This document shows, in pieces, positions 45,391 to 59,003 of a stretch of 64,000 nt of DNA; the stretch's first letter is position 1; each line of letters opens with the position of its first letter. The stretch spans positions 1,116,001 through 1,180,000 of the forward strand of contig JAHGAU010000017.1 in assembly GCA_019925105.1 (NCBI GenBank), in the 5' to 3' direction. A model generated the notes under the pieces. That model saw nothing but the letters and a program-made list of their open reading frames with translations. It had not been told where the DNA came from and searched no databases. The translations under genes were made by a program, and so were the position numbers. This stretch comes from Niebla homalea. Taxonomy: Eukaryota; Ascomycota; Lecanoromycetes; Lecanorales; Ramalinaceae.

Positions 45391-46668
45391 ATGGCGTCCC
45401 CCGAAGTTCACCATCTATTTCATCGGCCAATTGCCGACCATTCCTTCTCCGCAGATCGGCACAATCTGGCAGTCGCAAGAGATAACGTTGTCGATCTCTA
45501 TCAGAAGTCGGGAAACCAGCTCGTGTTGATTGACGAATTGAAAGGGCATGACAAAACGGTAACGGGGGTTGATATCGCACCAACCAGTGGCCGGATTGTG
45601 ACATGTTCGCAAGGTAGGCTCCTTGTACCCTCCATGGTGGGGGGAAACGGAGTATCTGACATGTTGACTTGCAGATCGAAATGCTTATGTGTGGGAACCA
45701 TCGCCAACCGGCTGGAAACCAACCCTGGTCCTCCTGCGCATCAATCGTGCGGCCACATTTGTTCGTTGGTCGCCTTCTGAGGCCAAGTTTGCCGTCGGTT
45801 CTGGTGCTCGAGTCGTGGCTGTTTGCTATTTCGAAGAGGAAAACGACTGGTGGGTGTCTAAGCAGCTGAAGAAGCCTATCCGGAGCACCATCACCACGGT
45901 TGCCTGGCACCCTAATTCAGTCCTCCTTGCGGCTGGATCGACAGACGCCCATGCGCGGGTGTTTTCCAGCTTTATCAAAGGCGTCGACGAAAGGCCGGAA
46001 GGCAGCGTGTGGGGGGAACGGTTACCCTTCAACACTGTATGCGGAGAGTATCTCAATAACTCTGCCGGCTGGATACACGGCTGCGCTTTCTCCCCGAGTG
46101 GCAACGCTCTGGCTTTTGCAGCACATGATAGCAGCATCACCATCGTTTATCCCAGCGGGCCGGATCAGCCGCCGAACGCAGTGGTCAGTCTTGAGACACA
46201 ATTGCTGCCCTTTCTCAGCCTCATATGGAGTGGGGAGAGCGAAATCATCGCAGCAGGCTATGTAGGTCATGTGCCCGCCCCGGCACCTGATGGTCGATCG
46301 GGGAGTGGGTCGCTAATCTCCCAAATGCTGTAGGATTGCGAAGCATATCGCCTTCATGGCAGCGAGCAAGGCTGGCAAATCACGGGCTCAATGGAAAACA
46401 AGGGACGGCCAGGCTTAGGTGAGATGCGGGAGGAGTCGGCGCTGAACATGTTCAAGCAAATGGACCTCAAAGGTAAGACTCAAAATGATACGCAGCTCAA
46501 GACTACTCATCAGAACACCATTGCCACCATCCGACCGTACGAAGAATCGAATGGTACCATTAGCAGGTTCAGCTGTGAGTTTTCTCGACTTGCCACTAGA
46601 AGCACATAAGAGCTAACAAAGTAATAGCGAGCGGAGTGGATGGGCGTCTTGTCATCTGGTCTCTCTGA
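45391..46668 (+). CDS. ARC40: Arp2/3 complex subunit 1 (ARPC1/p40)
   Basis: Model: join(45391..45613, 45675..46261, 46334..46574, 46628..46668), 363 aa. WD-repeat blocks typical of ARPC1: ADHSFSADRHNLAVARD, KGHDKTVTGVDIAPTSGRIV, DRNAYVWEP, INRAATFVRWSPSEAKFAVG, KKPIRSTITTVAWHPNSVLL and SSSGVDGRLVIWSL. A GTAAGA just after MDLK (46473) looks like a donor but must be skipped, since reading through gives the conserved GKTQNDTQLKTTHQNTIATI. ARPC1 is a structural subunit of the actin-branching Arp2/3 complex, needed for patches and endocytosis. Introns are 61, 72 and 53 nt, the last with a GCTAACA branch. Confidence 0.95.
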
Positions 46669-47014
46669 TGTTAATGAGAATCGAAGAATTGCTGCGTGTG
46701 TCTAGCTATCTAGGTAAACATACAGAAAGCTAAAGGGGCGGGTCCAGACTCCAGAGAACTTTGAACTTTCACAATGATCTCTCGTAAATTTCAAGTGTCG
46801 AACCCACACGACGATTATAATAATCATTAACTTAGACATTAGACCGTTTCAAGGGGGTCTTGTTTTACCAAACCACAGATTTGGCTCCGTTGCACATATC
46901 ACATACCAGCACCATCCGTCGTTCCACGCTAAACACTAGGACAGCCCAATCATTGTTACGATATTATCATCATTGATTGCTATTCGATTCGATTCAATCC
47001 AATTTCAATACCAA
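46669..47014. other. Intergenic, tandem genes
   Basis: 3' flank of ARC40 and AT-rich promoter of TRM112. No feature recognised. Confidence 0.5.
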
Positions 47015-47680
47015 ATGATGATGAAGATTCTAACAGTGAATTTTGTGACCTGCGCAGTCAAAGCTTGCAAAAATTCGTCGGCATCATTTCCATTACACTT
47101 CAAAGATGCAGAATTGCAACGCAATGAGACGGAATACAATCCCCAGTTTCTTCTCAATATCCTACCCAGATTAGACTGGGAGGCTTTGAGATCGACCGCT
47201 GTAGAGGCATGTATACATGACATCATATTCCCACCTCCCTAGAATGAATCTCCCACCTTCCTCCTTACACCTTGCTGCACAACGAAGCTGAAGCTTTCTG
47301 ACCCGATCGCCTATATGGCATTGATGGCCAGCCATGCTTGTCACCGCCGAACTTGGACTGACGGTCTTAGCTTGGATTCATCACCCTTCCGAATGAGAAG
47401 CCACACTGGGTTCAACCAGCGGCCAGCAACGGAAACGCAACATCAGACAATGCAGACCCTCCAGATGAGCCATTGATGAGGGAATTACATTCCCTGCTAC
47501 TGGAGACGGAAGTCATGGAAGGAAAACTTGTGTGCGGGCAATGCGGACACGAGTATAGGATCAAGGAAGGGATTGCCAACTTCCTCTTGCCAAGTCATTT
47601 GGGTGAGTTCCCCGCGGCTTATCGCTTTTCTATGGGCAAAGGAAGCTGGCCCGGTGTATGGGCTGATCTTTGCAGTCTGA
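47015..47680 (+). CDS. TRM112: Trm112, zinc-binding activator of methyltransferases
   Basis: Model: join(47015..47206, 47371..47602, 47676..47680), 142 aa. Family blocks: MKILTVNFVTCAVKACKNS, NPQFLLNILPRLDWEALRST, AVELGFITLPNEKP, LMRELHSLLLETEVMEGKLV, CGQCGHEYRIKEGIANFLLP, ending SHLV. Three ATGs open the frame (47015, 47018, 47021); homologues start at the third, MKIL. Intron 1 begins GCATGT, a GC donor, because only GAG|GC keeps the conserved TAVE-LGF spacing. The last exon is 5 nt (TC TGA), supplying the final Val and the stop. Trm112 stabilises Bud23, Trm9, Trm11 and Mtq2 in rRNA, tRNA and eRF1 methylation. Zinc ligands are in the CAVKAC region and CGQC. Confidence 0.92.
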
Positions 47681-48036
47681 ACCATTTTACACAATGCCGC
47701 AGAGCCAGTCTGAACCCGTCACATCGATAGCAGCGACATGTATTGATTCGACGGCCAATGTTGCTGGCTCGATGCACTGCAGATCCCATGATGCTAATGA
47801 ATTCCTACTTTTCAGCTGCAGTCACTTCTATCCATCTACTGGACTGGACAGACGACTCAAACTTTTGCTCTGGGGACGCCAGAACGTCTCTCTGCCAGAT
47901 GACTAGGTGCCCCAATCCATGCACGATACACGAGGTCCACTCAACTCCGTTGCTCGCTAAAGGGCCTTAAGTTGAAAGCCCCGACAAGTCAGAAAATGAT
48001 CGATGCTAAGATGTTGAAAGATGATGACCTCATTCA
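47681..48036. other. Intergenic between convergent genes
   Basis: 3' flanks of TRM112 and SET1. Nothing else recognised. Confidence 0.5.
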
Positions 48037-51000
48037 TCAATTGAGGAAGCCTTTGCAGCCTGTGGATCCGCAAAGGCAAGGGATCCTATCATCGCTATCC
48101 CACTCTCGCTCGAACTTGTAGTCGTACGTAAGCTCCTCATCTGTGAGAGGAATTAGCACCAAATTGGACCATGACGATCTGTGGAGACACCTACTCTGCC
48201 CAATCTCTCTCAATGCGTAGATCACGATCCGCTTACTGCCCTCCACCTTGATGATCTTGGCCGTGCAGTTCGGCGTGCAGCTATGATTGATGAAGCGCGC
48301 AATACCACCTCGTTTGGTTGCATCAATCACCGTGTTCTCGTCAATCCGGAACAGATAACTGCTGCCAATCCCGCTCTTGAGGTACTGCCGTTCCCTCATG
48401 TCTGCCACTTGCTGCCTAACTTTTTCACCCACATATTCGATGATCATATCGTTGGCTGCTATGTCTTCCATGGCGTAAAGTCCCCAATTATGGATGGCCG
48501 ACCGGGCGAATTTCACCGGCTTCTTACGCTTCTTGAGCTGATTGAAGCGAATCGCATCCCCGTCCCCATTCGCCATCGTCAGCACTTGCTTTTGCGCTTC
48601 GATATCTGCCACCAAACGCCGATTGTTGACCCGGTTCAATCGTGAGGCCGCCTTGGCGTTATTCTTGGCCAAGGCAAGTCTGGAAGCCTCCGCCGCCGCG
48701 ACGGCAGGATCCTCTTTGGCTTGAGCTTCGCGTTCTTCGCGCGCCTTCTGCACTTTGATGCGATGGGGGAGATATTTGGACTTCTCCGACTCGAGAATCT
48801 TCTTGGTCCCTTCTGTTCGAGCGCAACCGGTCGAATTGGGAACGTAGTAGCCCTCAATTCTTGTCTCGCTTCGAACGATACCCGTCTCACCCCCTCGATT
48901 GATCGCCTTGATTTCCTTTTGCTTCCAGGCCCACGACGCTACGTTTCCAATTCGTGCCGACACTCGACCAGAGAGTACTTTTCGAAGTAGACAAAGGTCC
49001 TCATAGTCCTTGACCGAGTGTTGCCAGCCATCCAAGTCAAGCACTATGTCTGGATCCTCTTCCACCGTACGTTTTGGTTCTCCCGTGGTTGCAGCGTATT
49101 CCACCCGTGTCGAAGGTTGTTCTTGATGGACGACACTGACGTCTACTTGCTGATGGTGCCCCTCTGGCAACACAGTGGCTTCAGACCCCGGTTTCGGTAT
49201 TTGTACCTGTTTCTTCAAGGCTTCCCGCTCTTCAAAGATTTGCTTCTTCGACTTCTTCTTCGACTTGGCTTTCTTCGTCTGAGTTTTGTTAGCTTCTGAA
49301 TCCCCATCTGGTGTTGCTATAATATCAGGCGTCATTTCCTCCGAGCCTAGCCTCAAGTCTACAGCATCAGGCATGGTGTCATTGTAGTCCACTCCGATGG
49401 TGTCCGCCAGCCCCAGCTCTTCCTTTGGTCGCTTGTTTGCCTCATCGTCCTTCACCAACCGTTTTCGCTTCTTCGCTGTCACTGTAGCCATGTTCTCTTG
49501 TTCGTGATCTGGCATTATCGTTGTCATTGGCGTATGACGAGCTTCGTCGTCCTCAGTCATATCCGAGACTAAACTCGCACGACTGAGAGGTCGACTATCA
49601 GGCTCCTCCCAATCTCGCGTGAGGGAGTTACGACGTTCCTCGTCTGATTCGTCCTCGTCTTGATGGATCTGGTGGAGACGGTGGTGCAATCCACGAACTT
49701 GATTTCTCCTCACTGGCCTTTGCTTCCGGCGATCGTCCGCAAAGGCCACATTTTCGCGTTTGATACCTGTTGCTTTGCGAATCCTCGGGAGTGCGGTAAT
49801 ATTGAGACTTCCTCCTGCTAGAGGTTGGCGGGCAGCATTATTGAAAGGGTCTGAGGAGCCAATGGATGGAATTTCCCCATATCCTCCACGATGGAACGGC
49901 TTGTGTGTGTCATTTGAATCGGACATGTTTAGCTTGCGACGCTTCTCCGCATGCCTCGTAGGATCTAGAAATTGGAAAAGCACCTCAGGCACTACCTTAG
50001 ACTTCGCGTCCTCTAGAAGCTTAGATAAGAGCTCTCCCTCAATGTTATGCATCGCCGCACGAACTGGGTCTAGGTTCAAAGCCCGCTGCCGCTTGTCCTC
50101 CTCAAGATCCAGTTCACTGTCTTTCCGCAGTCGTTCAAGCCTTTCATTCTCCCGTTTGGTTGCAATAAGGCGCTCTGGGCTTGGACTCCGCTCGTAACCA
50201 GGCCTTCCGTATCTATAGCATTCCATGTTCATGACATAGTCGAAAAGCTGCTTCATGTGGCATTGCTTGAAGCAATGCAGGCAATCGTCTTCCCCCTTTT
50301 TGGAGTCCTCAAACGTAATGTAATAACCCGTCTTGTCACAGCGAATCTCGATCCAATTATGACTCTTCATCCGGCCTTGCAAATGGCCGACCGTGCTTGA
50401 CATGACTGGCACGTAGCAGTGGGCAATGAAGAGGTACGGTTGGTGTTTGAGCTGATCCAGTACGGGAGCCTCTTCTATCAGATTCTTTTGTCCTTGATCG
50501 TGGGGTTTCCGAGCCGTCTCGAGATGAGATAGCGGCACAGTGTGGCCCTGTCCCTGCCGGATAGATGCCTTTGCAGAAGGTCCTTTTGGTGCTGTTGGAG
50601 GCGGACCAAGTGGCTCCGCGGGTAGCTCTCTCTTGATAAGTCTAGTATTCTGCAACCTTGGGCGTTGCTTGTCGATTGCTCGAGCTATAGCTCGTCGTCC
50701 AACAGATCCATCGCGGTCAAGCTCGACGATGACTTGATGAAGACCAATTCTTTGCTGCCCATTCTGGCATTCTGCATAAGCTAGGCTCGCAGAAGCACTC
50801 GCCAACATGGCTGGTCGGCTACGTCCGGCTGTTCTGTCTTTATACTTGATTAGACAGATACCCAAAAAACTTCCAGTTTCAGGATCAGTCTGGCTGATTA
50901 TTTTTTCAATCTCCCCAAAGCTCGAAAAGAGTTGACGAAGGTGAGTGACGGGACTCAGAGGGTCAAAGCCGGTCACGACAATGCGAATTGGAGGTCCAGG

Positions 51001-51857
51001 CGTAGTTGAAGTCCTTTTATCATACGGGTAGGGTGGTAAATCATAGGGCGCAATCCGAAGCCGTGCTTTGGCTTTATTCGCAGCACCCTTGGAGTAGCCT
51101 CGTATGCTCAGTCTCGGGTCGCCGGGTGGATCTTCGGATTCCTATCATTAAAGATTAACTTTCCTGCGAGGCTAAAGGTCTCAGAGGAGCCCACTGTTTC
51201 TCCAAATGACCGATACTGAGCTTCGCGATGCCTCTTGTCTTTTACTTTGCTGGCTTTATCCATGGCAGGGTCGTATGTAATGCGATAGCCTTTGGGTTTA
51301 CCCTTGCCAGGCCGCGCCTGAAGTCTTCCTACTGGATGACGACCTGTCTCAGAATCTGCGGGAGAGGAATTCTTGACCGAACTGGCGATAGACGGGGAGG
51401 TTGGGGTAGGATTCAATGCTGAAAGCGGCTCCAGTGCTGGTCGCCGAGCTGGCGATTGCATACCATTGACACGAGGCGATGAGTCCATGTTGGTGAGAGG
51501 GGTCTCAGTAGGGTTCGAGGCGCTACCTGTGGGCGCAAGCTTGGTCGACCTCTGCTTGGTACTGAAGATCGAAGATGCGGTGCTAGTCGAGCTTGCTGAG
51601 CCAACCTCATTTGCCAGATCTGCTTTGCTGACCTCTCGCTCATCCTGAGGCGGTCCAGGGATAACGTTGGATTTATGAGCCCCATTCGCCAAGCCAGAAC
51701 TCCCACGGTTATCCTTGGTGATAAATGCACTTTTTACGGAGTGGGGCTGGCTGTGTTGGGAGTCTATCGCGAATGGCGAATTGGACTTCTTACGTGCTTT
51801 GAGAACAGCTGGGGCGGTGGGAAAGAAGTCGGCAAAGCCCTTCGAGGAGCGCGACAT
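48037..51857 (-). CDS. SET1: Set1, histone H3-K4 methyltransferase of COMPASS
   Basis: Model: complement of 48037..48140, 48195..51141 and 51195..51857; 1237 aa. The N-terminus [20 protein letters not shown] is conserved in filamentous-fungal Set1. An RRM-like domain begins near residue 270 ([34 protein letters not shown]). A second RNA-binding/SPOC-like region lies near 430-520, a long charged linker and N-SET region follow, and the SET domain (about 1100-1220) has [31 protein letters not shown] and [10 protein letters not shown], with post-SET Cys in [13 protein letters not shown]. Intron 1 (51142-51194) has a weak GTGGGC donor but is required to join YRSFGET to EDPPGDPRL. Intron 2 (54 nt) has no stop and keeps frame if retained. 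The enzyme mono-, di- and trimethylates H3K4 at active promoters. Confidence 0.93.
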
Positions 51858-54057
51858 GGTGATCGCAGTGAGTCTACCGCAGAGATAGCATGTCGTCAGG
51901 GCCGATGAGGCTAATCCAGAAGCTCAGTCCGAAAGAGATATCTCACCATCCGGGTCCCATGACCGGATGCTAAGAGGGAATTGTCTAGTAGAACTCATAT
52001 ACTTGGTAGACACAGATTCGGATAGGGGGTAGTTGAGAATGACGCGACGCTCAACCTGTTCCACGAGCTGTTTGGCGCCAGGTGCTATTGATCAAAAGTC
52101 GAAGAGTTACCCGGGAAAAGCGTAACGCGTGGTTAGTGCGAGGGATCCAGACACTTGCTGTTCAAGATGGGCTAGTAGTGCAGCAACATATTACAATCGA
52201 TACCCATTATATGAACCACCTTACTTGAGAATCCCCGTGCTAGATGTAAGAAACCATTGTTCGGAATGCTGTTTTTTGGAGGTGAAAGAAGAAACACTCT
52301 GTAACCAAAAATTTGGTGTATTATTTGGCTAGAAGGGGTGACCCCCCAACCGAACAGATCAGCCAACCGGATAGTACAGATAATACGCACTCTGTGCTGC
52401 ATGTTGTGCTTTGAAGTGGCCTACCAAAGCATAAGCTCTGGAGGCTCCTGCGTTATGCGCATTTGAAATCCCGAGACGGTATTATATGTACTGTCCGGTT
52501 GCTTGGTCACGGGCCCCCTTCTAATTTTTCGCCAAGACATAACTCCAAGCCATTACTCAACCTTGATGTCCAGCCGAGACTCGGCATAAGCCTTGTAAGA
52601 AACACCTTGCTGTAAGAAACTTTGTGGTGTTTCTAACAAAGGGTATTCGACTGTATTCCGATACTATTCCTTCCAATGCCATGAACTTACCAATATCCAA
52701 GCGCCATGCTTTCCATACATCGTATATTTCTTTGGACTAGTTTAGCCTCGCCATCTGTGTTCATCTTGTTTGTTCCCATTCTCATGAGCCACCCAGGCAC
52801 GAATGAACGAGGGAAGGTGCTTCCTCGCCTCTTCATACATTAGACTTTATTGGACTATAGACTATTGCCAGGATTGAGGTTGCACCATCAAGCGCTGTCA
52901 TTACGACTGGTGAAGCTGTCTATAGTCAAATCATGCCCTCGATACGACTTGACATGGCCCAAGAAATACGATCAGAAGGCTTCAGGTGCCGCTCTCCTCC
53001 TCAATTATGTCCTTGTACCACCAATGGCCAAGCGCCTCCTTAACGATATCTCTCAGTGGGCCTGTCTTATGAGAGCCCTGTCAGAGGAGTCTATACTCAG
53101 TATGCTGTACTCAACATGAAGGTTGGCACCCAATCGAATTGTATTGCCGCAGAAAGGAGGGACGACTTCCCGCATAGATGGGGGAGGAATGTCTAATGAT
53201 TCAATCGATGTCTTTAGCTGTACTGTCATGGAAGCTGGACATCAAGTGCATCATGAGCCTCAGACCCGAGTCCTCTGGGTGAGCAGGTACATTGCGAATG
53301 GCCTCGAAAGGGCGAAAACTGTGACAGTACTTGGTTGACTACGTGGATGCCGGGTCTCCATCTGAGGTTGAGATCTTCTGGATGCGTAAGGCTTTCTAGA
53401 TTGTGGAACAAGGGGAACTTCGATTTGCTACTGCAACCAGCTTGATTTCGTGTTCTGCCTGAGAGATATCCGATTCCGGCAAAGCTACATTGTTGTTCCT
53501 CAATAGATGCAGGACGCTTAGACCCCTGAATCGTATTGCTAGACACACTTAGCAGGCTGGGTTAGCTGCTCCTGAGCCCCCCGCCCGGTACCTGCGTTAA
53601 AGCTGTCTATAATTACACGCGACTAGAGTACGTAAGCCGAAATTAATTGCATCGCCCAATAGACTACGGATCCGTACTGTCAGAGCATTGGCAGTATCCC
53701 TTAATCTACAATCTAGTGCCTCTACTGGCAAGCATTCGTTTGACTGCGCCGCTGCTTATGGCAGACACATATACGAGATCCCACAAAGATTCCACGCTGA
53801 AGAAGATCGCTGCAAAGATTAGGGGCTGAGCAGCCCTGAGCTTTTGAAACACATCAGGCCAGAAGCCAGAGCTCCTCCGAACGTCAATAAAACCCGTCCA
53901 CCTACACTCTTCCCATTCTCCGTTCCCCGTCCTCCAGTCTCCCCTCCCTCCTGAATTTGACCTCCAGCCTTTTAATCTTGCAATAATCAACACCACTGGA
54001 CATATTCACGTCTTCTCTTTGGCCCTAAATCTTCCACACAAACATCACCTAGACATC
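51858..54057. other. Gene-poor stretch, SET1/GFA1 divergent region, 2.2 kb
   Basis: No supported gene on either strand. An imperfect inverted repeat with a nearby direct repeat lies at 52591-52642. Short open frames in 52.8-53.8 kb have no recognisable features. The last 200 bp before GFA1 are a pyrimidine-rich leader. Confidence 0.45.
52591..52642. repeat. Imperfect inverted repeat with internal direct repeat
   Basis: The left arm GTAAGAAACACC (52595-52606) and right arm GGTGTTTCTAAC (52626-52637) pair at 11 of 12 positions and extend outward (CCTTG / CAAAGG). GTAAGAAAC recurs directly in the loop (52612-52620). It could form a hairpin; no transposon is attached. Confidence 0.5.
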
Positions 54058-56414
<2,357 letters not shown>

Positions 56415-56725
56415 GAAGGCCGAATCTCCCTCTAGCTTTCATGATGATTGTATTGTCGCTCAGATCCATAGCTAGTTAGGGAAAATTGCAATTTGCGAAG
56501 AGACAGCATCCAAGGCGTACTTTACATCAGTCATGTGTTTCGTGAAGATGGACAGTATCGAGTACCAGCCACCTCAACAGAGAGTGGTTCTAGTGTTTAT
56601 TGTAATTTTCTTTCGTGGCTTGAACCGCTGATTGCACTGGTGACCGACCTCCTCACTTCTACAACCCTTCCACATCTCGCCACATGGAGTAGCGATTTGT
56701 CAGCAAGCTCACAGTGTAGAAGGCA
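56415..56725. other. Intergenic, tandem GFA1-RIB4
   Basis: 3' flank of GFA1 and promoter of RIB4. No feature recognised. Confidence 0.5.
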
Positions 56726-57437
56726 ATGGCATCTTTGAAGGGTCCGGGCGAAGCACAACACTTTGGAGGTGAATTGCAGTTTCCCCAACGGTCTTAAAAC
56801 CAACAGACTGACCATACAAGGCTCCAAGCTCCGGATCGCCATCGTACATGCCCGGTGGAACACGAACATTGTCTCGGCTCTCGTCAATGGGGCGAAGAAA
56901 CAGTTGCTGGCCTCGGGTGTGCAAGAGGAGAATATAGTGGTACAGGATGTCCCGGGCAGCTACGAACTTCCCTTTGCCGTACAGCGCGTGTACGAAGCGT
57001 CCAAGACCCAAGCCTCCCGAATGCCAGCAACAGCAACGTCAGCGGTGACTGATCTCCTATCCTCAGCCTCCTTGACCGATCTCACCAGCCCGGTCCCTAC
57101 CGCCGCGAGTGAGCAACGTCCTCCACACTCCTCGCTATCGTCTCCGGACAAGCCTCTGCGAACGCCCTTCGACGCTCTCATCGCTATCGGCGTCCTCATC
57201 AAGGGAGAGACGATGCACTTCGAGTACATCGCCGATGCGACGAGTCATGCGCTGATGAAGGTGCAGATAGGCTTGGGTGTTCCAGTCATTTTTGGCCTTT
57301 TGACCGTCTTAAATGAGGAACAAGGCAGAGCAAGGGCTGGTCTCGTGGGAACACATTGTCATGGAGATGATTGGGGCAAGGCCGCCGTTGAACTAGCTGT
57401 CAAGAAAGCAGCCTGGGCTGAGGGAAGTTTCTTGTAG
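56726..57437 (+). CDS. RIB4: 6,7-dimethyl-8-ribityllumazine synthase
   Basis: Model: join(56726..56768, 56821..57437), 52-nt intron, 219 aa. The N-terminus MASLKGPGEAQHFGG and SKLRIAIVHARWNTNIV fit fungal lumazine synthases, followed by VVQDVPGSYELPFAVQRVYE, DALIAIGVLIKGETMHFEYI, ADATSHALMKVQIGLGVPVI and GTHCHGDDWGKAAVELAV. The enzyme condenses the ribityl-aminouracil with 3,4-dihydroxybutanone phosphate in the penultimate step of riboflavin synthesis. About 55 low-complexity Ser/Thr/Pro residues (85-137) are inserted between the first helix and the DALIAIG strand; fungal enzymes often carry such an insert. The first intron's acceptor at 56820 (ACAAG) is fixed by phase. Confidence 0.94.
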
Positions 57438-57506
57438 TCAATGAGCAGAAGTGCGTGTATTGGCTACCACTGTAGGTGAGCCATCTTGAACACAATCTTG
57501 ATGGCT

Positions 57507-58623
57507 TTATTCCTCCATTCTCTCCCCTTCACCTGACCCTGTATCTTCGTCCTCGCCCTCCATCGCCTTCTTGGCGAGCCGCTCTGCCTCCTCCAGCAAA
57601 GACCTCGGCACCTGCTCGTGTCTTCCTTTGGTAGGGCCATCAACAGAACTGACCCACGACATTTCTAGCTCGAAATCTTTGTCTTTGCTGTCTTCGTGGG
57701 CAACATAAATAATGCGGGCAGCTTCCTTGACCCCAGCCTCGAGCGTCAAACTCCCGGAGCTGAGATCCAACTTCTCCAATTCAGCTTTTGCTGCCTGCCT
57801 TCCTTTACCTGTCGCGGCACCATAATAACCCTGGGAGTATAGGCATTAGTTCCGTCTCAAGCTGCCTAGGAAGGATGATCGTACCCAATACAACCCGCTA
57901 GGCTCAATCATATACAGGCCCGGCCCTCCCCTCTTCGCGCCGTCCACCTTACCTCCTGAGCCAACAGTGGGTCCGGCGCCAACCTGACCGTCGACCTCCG
58001 TTTCTGCATCCGTGTCCCAGCCGCCAACAATCGCCGTGATGCCGAAGGGACGAACGCTCGAGTACAAAGTGTAGACTTGCACGTAGCTACCTAATCGCCC
58101 AGCAAGGGCTTTCACGGGAATCGGGGCTTTGTACGTTGACCGCCATGAGGAGGCCTCATCTCTAGCTCGGGACACGAAATGTCTTCCGTCTGGAACGAGA
58201 CCTGCGGAAACCTTGAGCACAAGGGTCAGCGATGTTGTTTTGAATGCAAATGCGTCCCCCACTAACCACGCCAATATTCCTGTCCACGGTAGCTATCCTC
58301 CTATTTGCCCCTGGTCGAAGTAACTTGCTAGTTATGATCTTCTCTGTAGCTAATATGATACCATCCTTGCAGCGAATGCCTATGCAAGTTCCCCCGTTCT
58401 CGACCGCCTTGACCGCATACTCGACCTGTGGAAGAGGTCAGACGTTGAGGCCAATTGTTGCTGACGCATGACCATACTTGAAAGTTGCGACCATCTGGGG
58501 AGAAGACTGAGTTTTGAAGATCATAGCCTGTGCCGATGGAGGTCTACAAAAAAGGTATACGTCAGCGACAGAAAGTGCTGCTAAGGAAGCAGCTGAGAGG
58601 ATCTACAGCTTGACACGTACCAT
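57507..58623 (-). CDS. PRE10: 20S proteasome subunit alpha7
   Basis: Model: complement of 57507..57830, 57885..58211, 58267..58425, 58478..58543 and 58621..58623; 292 aa. Exon 1 is the ATG alone, joined over a 77-nt intron to TSIGTGYDLQNSVFSPDGRN, the alpha7 N-terminus. Further blocks: FQVEYAVKAVENGGTCIGIR, TSKLLRPGANRRIATVDRNI, SAGLVPDGRHFVSRARDEAS, YSSVRPFGITAIVGGWDTD and GYYGAATGKGRQAAKAELEK. About 25 Gly-rich residues are inserted after WDTD compared with yeast. The C-terminus is acidic (GEDEDTGSGEGERMEE), as in alpha7. Alpha7 is a structural ring subunit of the core particle. It is divergent from PRE7. Confidence 0.95.
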
Positions 58624-59003
58624 GACGGCACTATTGAGGAAGCGAGTGAGGACACGGTTCGTGGAGCTTCCTTCTTACAAAAGGGGGCCAGCGGAGCGAA
58701 CTCGAAGTTAAAATTGTATGCTTTATAGACAGATAGAAGATGGATCAAGTATAAAAGGACTTGGATCTCCCTGAGGTTACGGCTGCCGTAGGGCTGACGA
58801 CTTTATATATGTTGAATTCGCGTCGGACGGGCGCCTAATGCCATGATCATGACACTTGATTACGGCTCCGTCCAACGCAAGCTCTTCAATTCTATGTGTC
58901 CGTCTTGATTTCCCCATATCCGCGAGTATCATTCTTCTGCCATTTGTTGCTTTTCAATCGCGCCCTCGATAGACTGGCTGCGGACGTCTACCCTGATCTC
59001 TAA
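58624..59003. promoter_or_regulatory. Bidirectional promoter between PRE10 and PRE7
   Basis: 380 bp separates the two divergent proteasome start codons. TATAAAAGG at 58750-58758 and TATATAT near 58803 are TATA-like. No yeast-type GGTGGCAAA element was found by eye. The head-to-head arrangement would allow shared control of the two subunits. Confidence 0.6.

Noticed and set aside
46473..46570. GTAAGA after MDLK in ARC40 as an intron donor
   Set aside because: Reading through gives residues conserved in ARPC1, so the donor-like word must be coding.
51100..51200. A frameshift splitting SET1 into two genes
   Set aside because: A 53-nt intron with an ATAG acceptor restores the conserved sequence without any frameshift.
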